From NCBI GenBank assembly GCA_900542275.1, contig UQMW01000036.1:1-23934 (forward strand): a stretch of DNA of 23,934 nucleotides, given 5' to 3'. The position numbers and the translations under genes were made by a program. Below the pieces are notes generated by a model. That model was not told where the DNA came from, searched no databases, and was given only the letters and a program-made list of their open reading frames with translations. The DNA comes from an uncultured Collinsella sp. Lineage in GTDB: Bacteria; Actinomycetota; Coriobacteriia; Coriobacteriales; Coriobacteriaceae. Numbering within the stretch: the stretch's first letter is position 1; each line of letters starts with the position of its first letter. Below, piece after piece: positions 7,621 to 15,620 of this stretch.

Positions 7621-7640
7621 TTTCTGACATATGCCAGAAA
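7621..7640. promoter_or_regulatory. palindromic operator-like site 1 upstream of the DUF134-NifX gene
   Basis: TTTCTGACATATGCCAGAAA is a 20-bp dyad centred on CATATG with a single mismatched pair. It sits just upstream of the -35 element of the plus-strand promoter. Its core recurs in site 2, 53 bp downstream centre to centre. Confidence 0.6.
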
Positions 7641-7644
7641 TGCC

Positions 7645-7672
7645 TTGCACGCTTCCATATGCGCGCTATCCT
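7645..7672 (+). promoter_or_regulatory. sigma-70-like promoter of the DUF134-NifX gene
   Basis: TTGCAC (7645-7650) and TATCCT (7667-7672) are separated by 16 bp. Predicted initiation near 7679 falls inside palindrome site 2. A further CATATG half-match (7656-7661) lies in the spacer. Confidence 0.5.
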
Positions 7673-7677
7673 ATTGT

Positions 7678-7689
7678 TGACATATGTCA
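7678..7689. promoter_or_regulatory. palindromic operator-like site 2 at the transcription start
   Basis: TGACATATGTCA is a perfect 12-bp palindrome with the same core as site 1. It overlaps the predicted transcription start and lies 15 bases before the ATG, where a bound protein would block initiation. The flanks (TTGACATATGTCAGA) also match site 1. Confidence 0.6.
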
Positions 7690-7703
7690 GATTTGGAGTG
7701 TGT

Positions 7704-8468
7704 ATGGCAGGAAGACGCGAAAAATTGCGCCGCGTTGGAATCATTCCCGAATATCGCGGTTTTACCCCCGATGGCCTTGCCAGCGGAGACGCCATCGACA
7801 TGACGGTCGACGAGCTCGAGGTGCTGCGCCTCTGCGACCTGGAAGGCCTCAATCAGGAGGCTGTCGCCCAGCACATGGGCATTGCCCGCGCCACCGTGGC
7901 GGCAATCTGCAGTCGCGCGCATCGCAAAGTGGCAAACGCGCTGGTCAATGGACGGGCGCTCGTAATCGAGGGCGGAAATATCGCGTACTCCCCTATCACC
8001 ACGACGATGGCCGCATGGCCAGCAAAGGAGGTCGGCACCATGAGGGTGGCAACGACGTACGACAACGGCAACATCTTTATGCACTTTGGCCGCAGCGAGC
8101 AGTTCAAGATCTACGACATCCAGGACGGCAAGGTGCTTAACGAGCAGGTCGTAGGCACCGGTGGCACCGGTCATGGCGCGCTGGCGGGTCTGCTCGCCAA
8201 CGGCGGCGTCGACACGCTCATCTGCGGCGGCATCGGCGGTGGCGCTATCAACGCGCTCGCCCAGGCGGGCATCACCGTCTATGCGGGAGCCCAGGGCAGT
8301 TGCGACGCTTGCGTCGAGGCCCTTATCGCCGGCACGCTCGCACAGAACGGCGAGGCCACGTGCGGCTGCCACGGCCATGACCACGAGCACGCCCATGAGC
8401 ACGGCAAATCCTGTGGCTGCCACGGCTATCACGAGCACGAGGGCCATGAGGGCTGCGGTTGCCACTAG
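7704..8468 (+). CDS. DUF134 helix-turn-helix / NifX-NifB-type cofactor domain fusion with His/Cys-rich tail
   Basis: The 254-aa protein has three parts. Residues ~1-95 match DUF134 (UPF0251), a small DNA-binding-like family with a sigma-70 region-4 style HTH: MTVDELEVLRLCDLEGLNQEAVAQHMGIARATV. Residues ~113-215 (MRVATTYDNGNIFMHFGRSEQFKIYDI ... ICGGIGGGAINALAQAGI) match the dinitrogenase iron-molybdenum cofactor-binding family (NifX/NafY/NifB C-terminal fold). Residues 220-254 hold 11 His and 6 Cys, including three CGCH motifs, and should bind metal. GGAG precedes ATG 7704; an upstream in-frame start at 7548 would run through the promoter and both palindromes, so it is rejected. No nitrogenase genes are present, so the role is not nitrogen fixation. 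I infer a metal- or cofactor-responsive regulator, perhaps autoregulatory. Function otherwise unknown. Confidence 0.88.
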   Translation: MAGRREKLRRVGIIPEYRGFTPDGLASGDAIDMTVDELEVLRLCDLEGLNQEAVAQHMGIARATVAAICSRAHRKVANALVNGRALVIEGGNIAYSPITTTMAAWPAKEVGTMRVATTYDNGNIFMHFGRSEQFKIYDIQDGKVLNEQVVGTGGTGHGALAGLLANGGVDTLICGGIGGGAINALAQAGITVYAGAQGSCDACVEALIAGTLAQNGEATCGCHGHDHEHAHEHGKSCGCHGYHEHEGHEGCGCH

Positions 8469-8526
8469 CGGCAAATACCCTGGCGCGAACGCACTTCCAC
8501 GCGCGCAAACAAACGACGAACTAACG

Positions 8527-8564
8527 GCGAAGGCCGCCTGGAATACCATCCAGGCGGCCTTCGC
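8527..8564. terminator. strong 15-bp hairpin between convergent genes
   Basis: GCGAAGGCCGCCTGG (8527-8541) and its exact complement (8550-8564) enclose an 8-nt loop. It lies 58 bases after the DUF134-NifX stop and 20 bases after the ffh stop on the other strand. The symmetry suits a bidirectional terminator, although there is no long U-run. Confidence 0.7.
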
Positions 8565-8584
8565 TGCAATCGGCTAACCAGCCG

Positions 8585-10060
8585 TTACTTTTTATTGCGC
8601 ATCTGCGCTTCCATCTGGCGCAGCAGGTCCATATCGGACTTGGGGCCACCCATACCAAGGCCACCCATGCCGCCCAAACCCATGGCATCCAGGCCGGGAA
8701 TATTGGGCATGCGCATCTTTTTGCCCTTCTTACCCTTCTTGCCCTTCTTGCCACCAGCCTGTGCCTGATTGGCCATCGAGCGCATGCGGCCCATCATCTT
8801 GTTCATCTCGCCCCACTGCTTCATAAGGCTATTGACCTCGGTGGGGGTCACACCGGCGCCCTTGGCAATGCGGGCGCGGCGCTGGCCGTTGATGATGGAG
8901 GGACGCAGGCGCTCCTCCTTAGTCATCGACATGATGATGGCCTCGTTCTTGTCGAAGATGCCCTCGTCCAGGTTGCCGCCCATCTGGTTGAGCGCACGCT
9001 GGCCGCCGGGGAGCATGCCCAGGATGCCCTTCATGCCGCCCATCTTCTTGACGGCCTTCATCTGGTCGAGCATGTCGTTCATGGTGAAGCCCTCGCGCAG
9101 CATGCGCTCGGCAGCCTCGAGCTGCTCGGCGTCGGCCGCCTCCTGGGCCTTCTCGATAATGCCGACAACATCGCCCATGCCCAAGATTCGCTTGGCCATA
9201 CGATCAGGATAGAACGGCTCCAGCGAATCGGGTTTCTCGCCCATGCTCACGAACTTGATGGGCTTACCGGTCACCTGGCGCACGGAAAGTGCGCCGCCGC
9301 CACGGGCGTCGCCGTCGAGCTTGGAGATGATTACGCCGTCAAAGTCGGTGCGCTCGGCGAAGGTCGAGACGACGTTGACGATATCCTGGCCGGTCATGGC
9401 ATCGACGACCATCAACACCTGATCAGGCTTGACGGCCTTCTTGATGTCCACGGCCTCCTGCATCATCTGCTCGTCGATCTGCAAACGACCGGCGGTATCG
9501 ACGATGACCACGTCACGCAGGTGGTCAACGGCCTCCCGGATGGCGCCCTTGGCGATGTCGACCGGGTGCGCACCGTCGCCGCGGAAGACCGGTACGCCAA
9601 TCTCTCCGCCGAGCGTGGCCAGCTGGTCGGCAGCAGCGGGACGGTAGACGTCGCACGCAGCGAGCAGCGGCGAGCGACCCTGCTTCTTGAGCAGGTAGGC
9701 CAACTTTACGGCCGCCGTGGTCTTACCGGAGCCCTGCAGGCCCACGAGCATGATGACATTGGGAATGCGGTTGCTAAAGACGAGCTTGCTCTCGGTGGAG
9801 CCGAGCATCTCGGTGAGCTCGTCGAGCACGATCTTGACGACGTTTTGCGCCGGCGACAGTGACTCCATGACCTCGGCGGTCATGCAGCGCTCCTTGGTCT
9901 TGGCGACGAACTCCTTGACGACCTTGAAGTTGACGTCGGCCTCGAGCAGCGCCATGCGAATGTCGCGCATGGCCGAGGTGATATCGGCCTCGGTCAGCTT
10001 GCCCTTGCCGCGCAGGCGGTCAAATGTGTCGTTGAGGCGATCGCTCAGGGAATCAAACAC
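8585..10060 (-). CDS. ffh: signal recognition particle protein Ffh (SRP54)
   Basis: Ffh binds 4.5S/SRP RNA and the signal sequences of nascent inner-membrane proteins, and docks with FtsY. The 491-aa protein has the N-domain (1-~90), G-domain motifs GLQGSGKTT (107-115), CDVYRPAA, DTAGR (188-192) and SKLDG (246-250), then the Met-rich M-domain (~300-430, MKAVKKMGGMKGILGMLPG). The C-terminal tail is unusual: three GKK repeats followed by a Met/Gly-rich MGLGGMGGLGMGG segment, longer than in many Ffh proteins. The start is GTG (10058-10060) with AAGGAG upstream. It follows ftsY by 10 bases on the same strand; the ylxM gene seen between these in Bacillus is missing. Confidence 0.97.
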   Translation of the reverse strand: MFDSLSDRLNDTFDRLRGKGKLTEADITSAMRDIRMALLEADVNFKVVKEFVAKTKERCMTAEVMESLSPAQNVVKIVLDELTEMLGSTESKLVFSNRIPNVIMLVGLQGSGKTTAAVKLAYLLKKQGRSPLLAACDVYRPAAADQLATLGGEIGVPVFRGDGAHPVDIAKGAIREAVDHLRDVVIVDTAGRLQIDEQMMQEAVDIKKAVKPDQVLMVVDAMTGQDIVNVVSTFAERTDFDGVIISKLDGDARGGGALSVRQVTGKPIKFVSMGEKPDSLEPFYPDRMAKRILGMGDVVGIIEKAQEAADAEQLEAAERMLREGFTMNDMLDQMKAVKKMGGMKGILGMLPGGQRALNQMGGNLDEGIFDKNEAIIMSMTKEERLRPSIINGQRRARIAKGAGVTPTEVNSLMKQWGEMNKMMGRMRSMANQAQAGGKKGKKGKKGKKMRMPNIPGLDAMGLGGMGGLGMGGPKSDMDLLRQMEAQMRNKK

Positions 10061-10070
10061 TAGTCACTCC

Positions 10071-10988
10071 TTAATTGGACTCGCCCACCAGGGCGCGGCA
10101 GAAATCTTTGGCATTGAACTCCTGCAGGTCATCGACCTGCTCGCCCACGCCCACGCGCAGGATCGGGAGCTTGAGCTTCTCGGCCACGGCCATGGCGATA
10201 CCGCCCTTAGCCGTGCCGTCGAGCTTAGTCATGATAATACCGTCCAAGCCCAGTGCCTCGTTAAACTCGAGCGCCTGGTTCAGACCGTTCTGGCCGGTGG
10301 CGGCATCGATCACGAGCACGACTGAGACGGGCATGGGGCCGGCGGCCATATTGGCGGCGCGCTTACGCGTCACGTTAACCACCTTGGCAAGCTCGCGCAT
10401 GAGCTCGGGGCTCGTGTGCAGACGACCGGCAGTGTCGATAAGCACCAGGTCGCTGCCGCGCTTGTCGGCCTCGTCGAGCACGTCGTAGCAAACACTTGCC
10501 GGGTCGGAGCCGCGGTCGCGCTTGATGACGGGGACGCCAGCGCGCTGGCCCCACACATCGAGCTGCTCGATGGCGGCGGCGCGGAACGTATCGGCCGAAC
10601 CGATCACGACGTTCTTGCCGCGGGCGGCCATGGCGCTCGCGATCTTACCGACCGTCGTGGTCTTGCCGGCACCGTTAATGCCCACAAACAGCACGCAACT
10701 CGGCGTATCGGAGAACGGATCGCGCTCGATGGGCACAAAGTGCTGCTCGAGCTGCTCGGCCAGGGCGCGACGGAGTTGCGGGGCGGTCTTGAGGTTCTTC
10801 TTGGCCGCGGCATCGCGCAGGTCATCGGAGACCTTGATGGCGACCTCGGCGCCCATGTCACCCATGACGAGAGTGTCCTCTAGGTCCTCCCAAAAATCCT
10901 CGTCGACCTCGCCGCCAAAATAAAAGACCTCGTTGAGGGCCTCGCGGCTGCGCTCAAGTCCGCGCGAGAGAGCATCGAAGAATCCCAT
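10071..10988 (-). CDS. ftsY: SRP receptor FtsY
   Basis: FtsY is the membrane-associated GTPase that receives Ffh-ribosome complexes and hands them to SecYEG. The 305-aa protein contains the NG domain only: N-domain (~1-90), GINGAGKTTT (103-112), SADTFRAAAIEQL, DTAGR (185-189), TKLDGTAKGG (254-263) and the C-terminal GVGEQVDDLQEF. It lacks the long acidic A-domain of enteric FtsY; the short MGFFDALSRGLERSREAL amphipathic start probably gives membrane contact. Its ATG overlaps the smc stop (TAATG), so translation is probably coupled. Ffh follows 10 bases downstream, which places both SRP GTPases in one unit. Confidence 0.97.
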   Translation of the reverse strand: MGFFDALSRGLERSREALNEVFYFGGEVDEDFWEDLEDTLVMGDMGAEVAIKVSDDLRDAAAKKNLKTAPQLRRALAEQLEQHFVPIERDPFSDTPSCVLFVGINGAGKTTTVGKIASAMAARGKNVVIGSADTFRAAAIEQLDVWGQRAGVPVIKRDRGSDPASVCYDVLDEADKRGSDLVLIDTAGRLHTSPELMRELAKVVNVTRKRAANMAAGPMPVSVVLVIDAATGQNGLNQALEFNEALGLDGIIMTKLDGTAKGGIAMAVAEKLKLPILRVGVGEQVDDLQEFNAKDFCRALVGESN

Positions 10989-13900
10989 TATGCATTCACG
11001 ACCTTTCCGGTTTCGCGATCGAGTTTTTGCGAGACGACGCGACTGACGCCGTCGGCTTGCATCGAGACGCCGTAGAGGACGTCAGCGTCCTCCATAGTAC
11101 GGCGCTGATGCGAGATAACCAAGAGCTGCGTATCGGAACGCAACACGTCGAGCGCGCCGATGAGCTTGGACAGGTTGGCGTCATCGAGTGCCGCCTCGAC
11201 CTCGTCCAACACATAGAACGGCACCGTACGCGTGCGATACACGGCAAAGAGCAGGGCAAGCGCCGTCAGGCTCTTCTCGCCGCCCGACATGAGCATCATC
11301 TTGGTGATGCGCTTGCCGCGCGGCTGCGCCACGACCTCGATACCCGTCTCGGCAGGATGCTCGGGATCGGTCATCTCCAGATGAGCCTGACCGCCCGGGA
11401 AGAGCATAGCGAAGATCTCGCGGAAGTTCGCGTCGACCTTCTCGAACGTCACCAGGAACGCCTTGCGCATCTTGCGATCAATGGCCACCGTGATCTTGGT
11501 GAGCGCCTTGCGCGCGCTCTCCAGATCGGCCAGCTGCTCCTCGATGTAGTCGGCGCGGCGCTTGAGTTGCTCGTACTCCTCCATGGCAACTTGGTTAACG
11601 GGACCAAGGTTGTTGATCTGGCGCACAAGCTGGTTGAGCTCGCGCTCGGCGGCATCGCGGTCCGTGGGCGCGGGAAGCATGAGTGCTTCCTCGAGCACCG
11701 TGGTGCCATCGGCGGTAATGGCCTTAATGGCAGCCTCTACCTGCACCTCGAGCTTGCCACGCGCGACCTTGAACTCGTTTTGCGTGGCGGCGGCAGTATC
11801 GACCTTCTCCTTAGCGCGGGCAACCTCTGCCTTGGCATCCTCGATGGTCTTCTTGAGCGAAGCGGAGTCCGCCTCCTCCAGAGAGGCCTGGTCGCGCAGG
11901 CGCGCCGCCCAATCCGACGCGCGTTCCAACAGGGCAGAATAGCGTTCGTGCATGGGGTCGACGCGCAGGCGCAGAAGCTCGAGTGAGCGCGAAGCCTGGC
12001 GTGTTCCGCGGATACGACGGTCGATGCCCTCAAGACGATGCTCCAGGTCGGGCACGCGGCCCTTCAGCGAACGCAGGCGTTCGCTCGTCTGGGCTAGGCG
12101 AACCTTGGCGTCGGCGAGCTTGCCGGCAGCCTCGGAATCGTCACGGCGAACGCGGTCGAGTTCGTCGTTGGCCTCGGCAATCTGCAAGCCCAGATCGCTT
12201 GCCTGCGCGCGGGCCTCGTCACGCGAACGGGTGAGCTCGTCAACGCGCGGGCGCGCAGCGCGAACGGCTTCGGAAGCCTGCTCGCGGCACTTGGAGATGC
12301 GCACGCGCTCGACCTCGGCATTGTTGGCGCTTTGCTCCAAGCGGCCGATCTCGGACAGCAGCGAGCGACGCTCACCCTCAAGGCGGGCAATCTCGCCGGC
12401 GGCATCGCCCTCGGCGGCACGCGCTTCCTCAACGGCCGCATTAGCCTCAACGAGCTGGCCTGACACATGTTCAAACACAGCGGCCAAATCGGGCTCAAGC
12501 CCCACCAGCTCGCGGATACGGCGCTTGCGCTCCAAGGCACCCGACGCCTCGCCGGCATCGAGGCCCACGCGCACCAGGCCGCCGCAGGCGACGCGGGCGC
12601 CATCGGGGGTCACGTAAGTCACGCCGTCAACGACCGGCGCGGCCAACGCGGCAGCCAAGTCATCGACCACGTAATAGCCGCCAAGCAGCGCCTCGACAAT
12701 CGGGCCATAACCGGCACGCACGGAAAGGCGATCGACCAGACGCGAACCGGCAGCGCCCTCGGCGGCAGCAGAGCCGCTCACGCCGCGCGCCACCAGCAGC
12801 GCCTCACCCGAGGCCTTCTTCTGGTCCAGAGCGGCACGACTGGCACGCTCAAGCGAGGACGTATCGTCAAACAGCAGCGCATCGATATCGCCGGCGAGCA
12901 ATTGCTCAACCAGGCCCTCAAGCTCGCGCGGGGCCTCGAGCACGTCACCCAGACGACCCAAGACATCGTCGCCGAGCGCGCCCACCAGACGGCTCACGAG
13001 CGGCGAGCTGTCGGCCATGCGGGCATCGAGTTTCTTTTGGCTGGCAAGCTCCGAGCGCACCTCGGATAACTTGTTGCGCGCCTCGCTCTCGCGGGCACGC
13101 AGGTCCTTCAGGGCCGCGCGTGCCGCCTCGGTGGCCTCACGCGCATCGACCTGAGCCTGGCGCGCTTCCTCAAGAGCGCCCTCAAGCTCCTCGGCGCGGT
13201 CGCGACGGCTCTCGAGCGAGGCCGTGACCTCCTCGAGCTGCTCGTCAATCTGCTCCAGGCGCGAGGCATACATGTTGTCCTCGACCTCGGCATTGCTCAA
13301 GGAATCCTTCACCTTAGCGAGCTCGAGCGCGGCGTTATCGGCCACGCGCTGCACATCACGCTGTTCACGCGTAAGCTGCGAAATCTGATTGTCGAGCGCC
13401 ACGCGACGCTCGTGGAGCTCAGCAGCGGCAGGACCGGCGGCGTCAACGTCCTCCTGGGCCTGCATGTGCGCGCCGGTCACTTCCTCAAGCTGGGCGCGCG
13501 CGTCCTCGAGCTCCTCGACCACGCGACGACGCTGATGCTCGGAGCTCGAGATCTGGCCGCGCATGTCGGACAGGCGCGACACCATGTTGTGGCCCTTTTC
13601 CTCGAGCAGGCGCATGTCGGAGTTAATGCGGCCGACCACATCTTGCATATGACGGCGCTGCTCGCCCAGGTCGCCCACAAACAGGCCCTTTTCCTCGAGC
13701 ATGACCTGGAGCTTCTCGAGCTCGCGCTCCTTTTCGCCCAAGCGGTACTGCGCAAGCTCAAGCTCGGCGGCACCTTCCTTGGAGCGGCTCTCCAGGTCGT
13801 TCCACTGCGACTGCAGCGAACGCAGCTCGTCGACGGCCAGCATCTGCGTAAGCTCGTTCGCGCGCGAGGACAGCTCTTTGTACTTGCGCGCGCGATCGAC

Positions 13901-14524
13901 CTGACGCTCCAGCGGTCGCAGCTGACGGGCGATCTCCTTATTGATGTCGCGGGCACGCATCAGGTGCTCGTCCATCGACTTAATTTTTTTGAGCGCACGC
14001 TCCTTGCGGCGCTTGTGCTTGGAGATGCCGGCGGCCTCCTCGATAAGGGCGCGGCGCTCCTCCGGGCGGCTCTGCAAAATGGCGTCGAGCTTGCCCTGGC
14101 TGATGATGGAATGCGTATCCTTGCCCAGGCCCGAATCGTGCAGGATGTCCTGAATGTCCATCAGGCGGCACGGACTCGAGTTGATGAGGTACTCGCTTTC
14201 GCCCGAGCGGTACATGCGACGGGTGATGGCGACTTCGTCAAAATCGACAGGCAGCATATGGTCCGAGTTATCGAGCACCAGCGTGACCTCGGCAACACCC
14301 ACCGGCTTGCGCGCCGACGAGCCCGAGAAGATAACATCCTCCATGGCCTGGCCGCGCAGCTGCTTGGCGCTCTGCTCGCCCAGGACCCACAGAATCGAGT
14401 CGGAGATGTTCGATTTTCCCGAGCCGTTGGGACCGACGATGACGGTCAGGCCCGGCTCAAACGTCATATGGGCGCGGTCGGCAAACGACTTGAACCCTTT
14501 GAGCGTGAGGGACTTGAGATACAC
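10988..14524 (-). CDS. smc: chromosome segregation ATPase SMC
   Basis: SMC forms the long coiled-coil dimer of bacterial condensin (with ScpA/ScpB, not in this window), which compacts and segregates chromosomes. The 1178-aa product shows Walker A GPNGSGKSN (31-39), Q-loop ISQGKLDAIL (~141-150), coiled coil to ~500, hinge ~507-655 with Gly-rich turns, a second coil, the ABC signature SGGEKSL (1080-1086) and Walker B FYVLDEVEAALD (1103-1114). This is the family's typical length. The start is GTG at 14524 with GAGGAA just upstream, 10 bases after the rnc stop. The 3' end overlaps ftsY as TAATG. Ala- and Arg-rich coils reflect the high GC. Confidence 0.97.
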   Translation of the reverse strand: MYLKSLTLKGFKSFADRAHMTFEPGLTVIVGPNGSGKSNISDSILWVLGEQSAKQLRGQAMEDVIFSGSSARKPVGVAEVTLVLDNSDHMLPVDFDEVAITRRMYRSGESEYLINSSPCRLMDIQDILHDSGLGKDTHSIISQGKLDAILQSRPEERRALIEEAAGISKHKRRKERALKKIKSMDEHLMRARDINKEIARQLRPLERQVDRARKYKELSSRANELTQMLAVDELRSLQSQWNDLESRSKEGAAELELAQYRLGEKERELEKLQVMLEEKGLFVGDLGEQRRHMQDVVGRINSDMRLLEEKGHNMVSRLSDMRGQISSSEHQRRRVVEELEDARAQLEEVTGAHMQAQEDVDAAGPAAAELHERRVALDNQISQLTREQRDVQRVADNAALELAKVKDSLSNAEVEDNMYASRLEQIDEQLEEVTASLESRRDRAEELEGALEEARQAQVDAREATEAARAALKDLRARESEARNKLSEVRSELASQKKLDARMADSSPLVSRLVGALGDDVLGRLGDVLEAPRELEGLVEQLLAGDIDALLFDDTSSLERASRAALDQKKASGEALLVARGVSGSAAAEGAAGSRLVDRLSVRAGYGPIVEALLGGYYVVDDLAAALAAPVVDGVTYVTPDGARVACGGLVRVGLDAGEASGALERKRRIRELVGLEPDLAAVFEHVSGQLVEANAAVEEARAAEGDAAGEIARLEGERRSLLSEIGRLEQSANNAEVERVRISKCREQASEAVRAARPRVDELTRSRDEARAQASDLGLQIAEANDELDRVRRDDSEAAGKLADAKVRLAQTSERLRSLKGRVPDLEHRLEGIDRRIRGTRQASRSLELLRLRVDPMHERYSALLERASDWAARLRDQASLEEADSASLKKTIEDAKAEVARAKEKVDTAAATQNEFKVARGKLEVQVEAAIKAITADGTTVLEEALMLPAPTDRDAAERELNQLVRQINNLGPVNQVAMEEYEQLKRRADYIEEQLADLESARKALTKITVAIDRKMRKAFLVTFEKVDANFREIFAMLFPGGQAHLEMTDPEHPAETGIEVVAQPRGKRITKMMLMSGGEKSLTALALLFAVYRTRTVPFYVLDEVEAALDDANLSKLIGALDVLRSDTQLLVISHQRRTMEDADVLYGVSMQADGVSRVVSQKLDRETGKVVNA

Positions 14525-14534
14525 GGTTCCTCGC

Positions 14535-15260
14535 TTACACGTGTTTCTTGTTCAGAATCACGCCGTTGGTGGTGTAACCCATGCGGTCGAGCGCTTCGAG
14601 CGCGGCGGCTCCCTCGGCTTCCTTCTTTGAAGAGCCGGAGCCGCGACCCTGGCGAATACCATCGATCAAAACCACGGCGGTAAAGGTGGGCGCATGCGCC
14701 GGGCCCTCGGAGCCAACAAGCTTGTAAGCCGGGGGTTCGTGACCGTCGGCTTGCACGCACTCCTGCAAAAACGACTTGGGGTTCGCGGGGTGCTCGGCAC
14801 GCTCGGAAGCCAAATGCGGCTTAAGCGTACGATGGATAAACTCCGCTGCGGCATCCCAGCCGGCATCCAGGTACAGTGCGCCCACGAGCGACTCGTAGAC
14901 GTTCTCGAGCGCCGAATGCAGGCCGCGCGCACCGGTACCGGTCTCGGAGGCACCAAAGATGATGATGTCGTCGATGCCCAGCTCGTGAGAAACCTCGGAC
15001 AGCGTAGCGCCCGAGACAAGCGACACCTTCAGGCGTGTGAGCTTGCCCTCGTCAAACTCCGGATAGGACTCAAACAGGGAGCGTGCGACCACGGCGCCCA
15101 AAATGGAATCGCCCAAGAACTCAAGGCGCTCATAGCTGGCAGAAACCGGCTGGCCTTCGACTGCCGAGGGATGCGTAAGGGCCGCGCGCAGCAGCACCTT
15201 ATTATTGAACTCGTGGCCCAGAATTTCCTGGGCGCGCGTAAGTCGTTCAGACAAAGCCAA
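14535..15260 (-). CDS. rnc: ribonuclease III
   Basis: RNase III cuts double-stranded RNA, maturing rRNA precursors and other structured transcripts. The 241-aa protein has the signature ERLEFLGDS (44-52) with two acidic metal ligands, and a C-terminal double-stranded-RNA-binding domain (~159-230, NPKSFLQECVQADG ... GSGSSKKEAEGAAALEAL). In the second catalytic block, usually LADxFEALIGA, the sequence reads LENVYESLVGA. The Glu (E123) is kept, but the position of the conserved Asp (D107 in Aquifex numbering) is Asn120. The start is TTG (15258-15260), served by AGGGAGG inside the end of acpP, only 3 bases after the acpP stop. Family call firm; full activity of the variant site is not certain. 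Confidence 0.95.
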   Translation of the reverse strand: MALSERLTRAQEILGHEFNNKVLLRAALTHPSAVEGQPVSASYERLEFLGDSILGAVVARSLFESYPEFDEGKLTRLKVSLVSGATLSEVSHELGIDDIIIFGASETGTGARGLHSALENVYESLVGALYLDAGWDAAAEFIHRTLKPHLASERAEHPANPKSFLQECVQADGHEPPAYKLVGSEGPAHAPTFTAVVLIDGIRQGRGSGSSKKEAEGAAALEALDRMGYTTNGVILNKKHV

Positions 15261-15263
15261 GAC

Positions 15264-15506
15264 CTAGGCCTCCCTGGCGTTTTCGATGGCGTCGACGGCG
15301 TCGGCGACAGAGTTGAGCGAGAGCAGGGTCTCGTCATCGATCTCGAGGTTGAACTCGTCCTCGATAGCCGTAACCAGCTGCAGGCGCTCGAGCGAGTTGG
15401 CATCGAGGTCGTCAAAGGTGGTCTCATCGCTAATTTCGGCAACATCGACGCCCAGAACGTCAGCAGCGACCTCGGCGATCTTGTCGAAGATTTCGGAGCG
15501 GTCCAT
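15264..15506 (-). CDS. acpP: acyl carrier protein
   Basis: ACP carries fatty-acyl intermediates on a 4'-phosphopantetheine arm and supplies PlsX with acyl groups. The 80-aa acidic protein starts MDRSEIFDKIAEVAADVLGV, with the attachment helix at FDDLDANSLERLQL (31-44; Ser38) and AIEDEFNLEIDDET. The universal DSL motif is NSL here (codon AAC at 15396-15398). GAGAGGAAG precedes ATG 15506, so the open frame to 15596 is ignored. It lies between the terminator downstream of plsX and rnc, which uses a ribosome-binding site inside its last codons. With Asn at this position it might be a specialised ACP, but its place next to rnc favours the primary fatty-acid ACP. Confidence 0.92.
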   Translation of the reverse strand: MDRSEIFDKIAEVAADVLGVDVAEISDETTFDDLDANSLERLQLVTAIEDEFNLEIDDETLLSLNSVADAVDAIENAREA

Positions 15507-15531
15507 AGCGCTTCCTCTCATAGTGCATGAA

Positions 15532-15563
15532 TACCAAAAGAATGGTACCGCCCGGGCGGTACC
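15532..15563 (-). terminator. palindromic terminator between plsX and acpP
   Basis: GGTACCGCCCGGGCGGTACC (15544-15563) is a perfect 20-bp palindrome. On the minus strand it is followed by ATTCTTTTGG, a modest U-run. This ends the plsX unit and means acpP-rnc-smc-ftsY-ffh probably has its own promoter in 15507-15543 or depends on read-through. Confidence 0.6.
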
Positions 15564-15620
15564 AAGACACGGTTCTGATTCTACCCCACGACGCACGCCC
15601 CGAGACGCATAACGCCGCTG

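Noticed and set aside
7548..7703. N-terminal extension of the DUF134-NifX protein from an upstream ATG
   Set aside because: It would translate the promoter and both palindromes and has no family similarity; the ATG at 7704 has a proper ribosome-binding site.
8404..8468. His/Cys-rich tail as a frameshift artefact
   Set aside because: The frame is continuous, the CGCH motif recurs three times and the stop is followed by non-coding sequence and a terminator.
7671..8549. 292-codon minus-strand open frame opposite the DUF134-NifX gene
   Set aside because: The plus strand has clear domains, a promoter and a ribosome-binding site; the minus frame is Ala/Val-rich shadow sequence.
13412..14683. 423-codon plus-strand open frame, and a similar one at 11027-11986
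   Set aside because: Both are antisense to smc (the first also to the end of rnc), with low-complexity composition and no recognisable domain.
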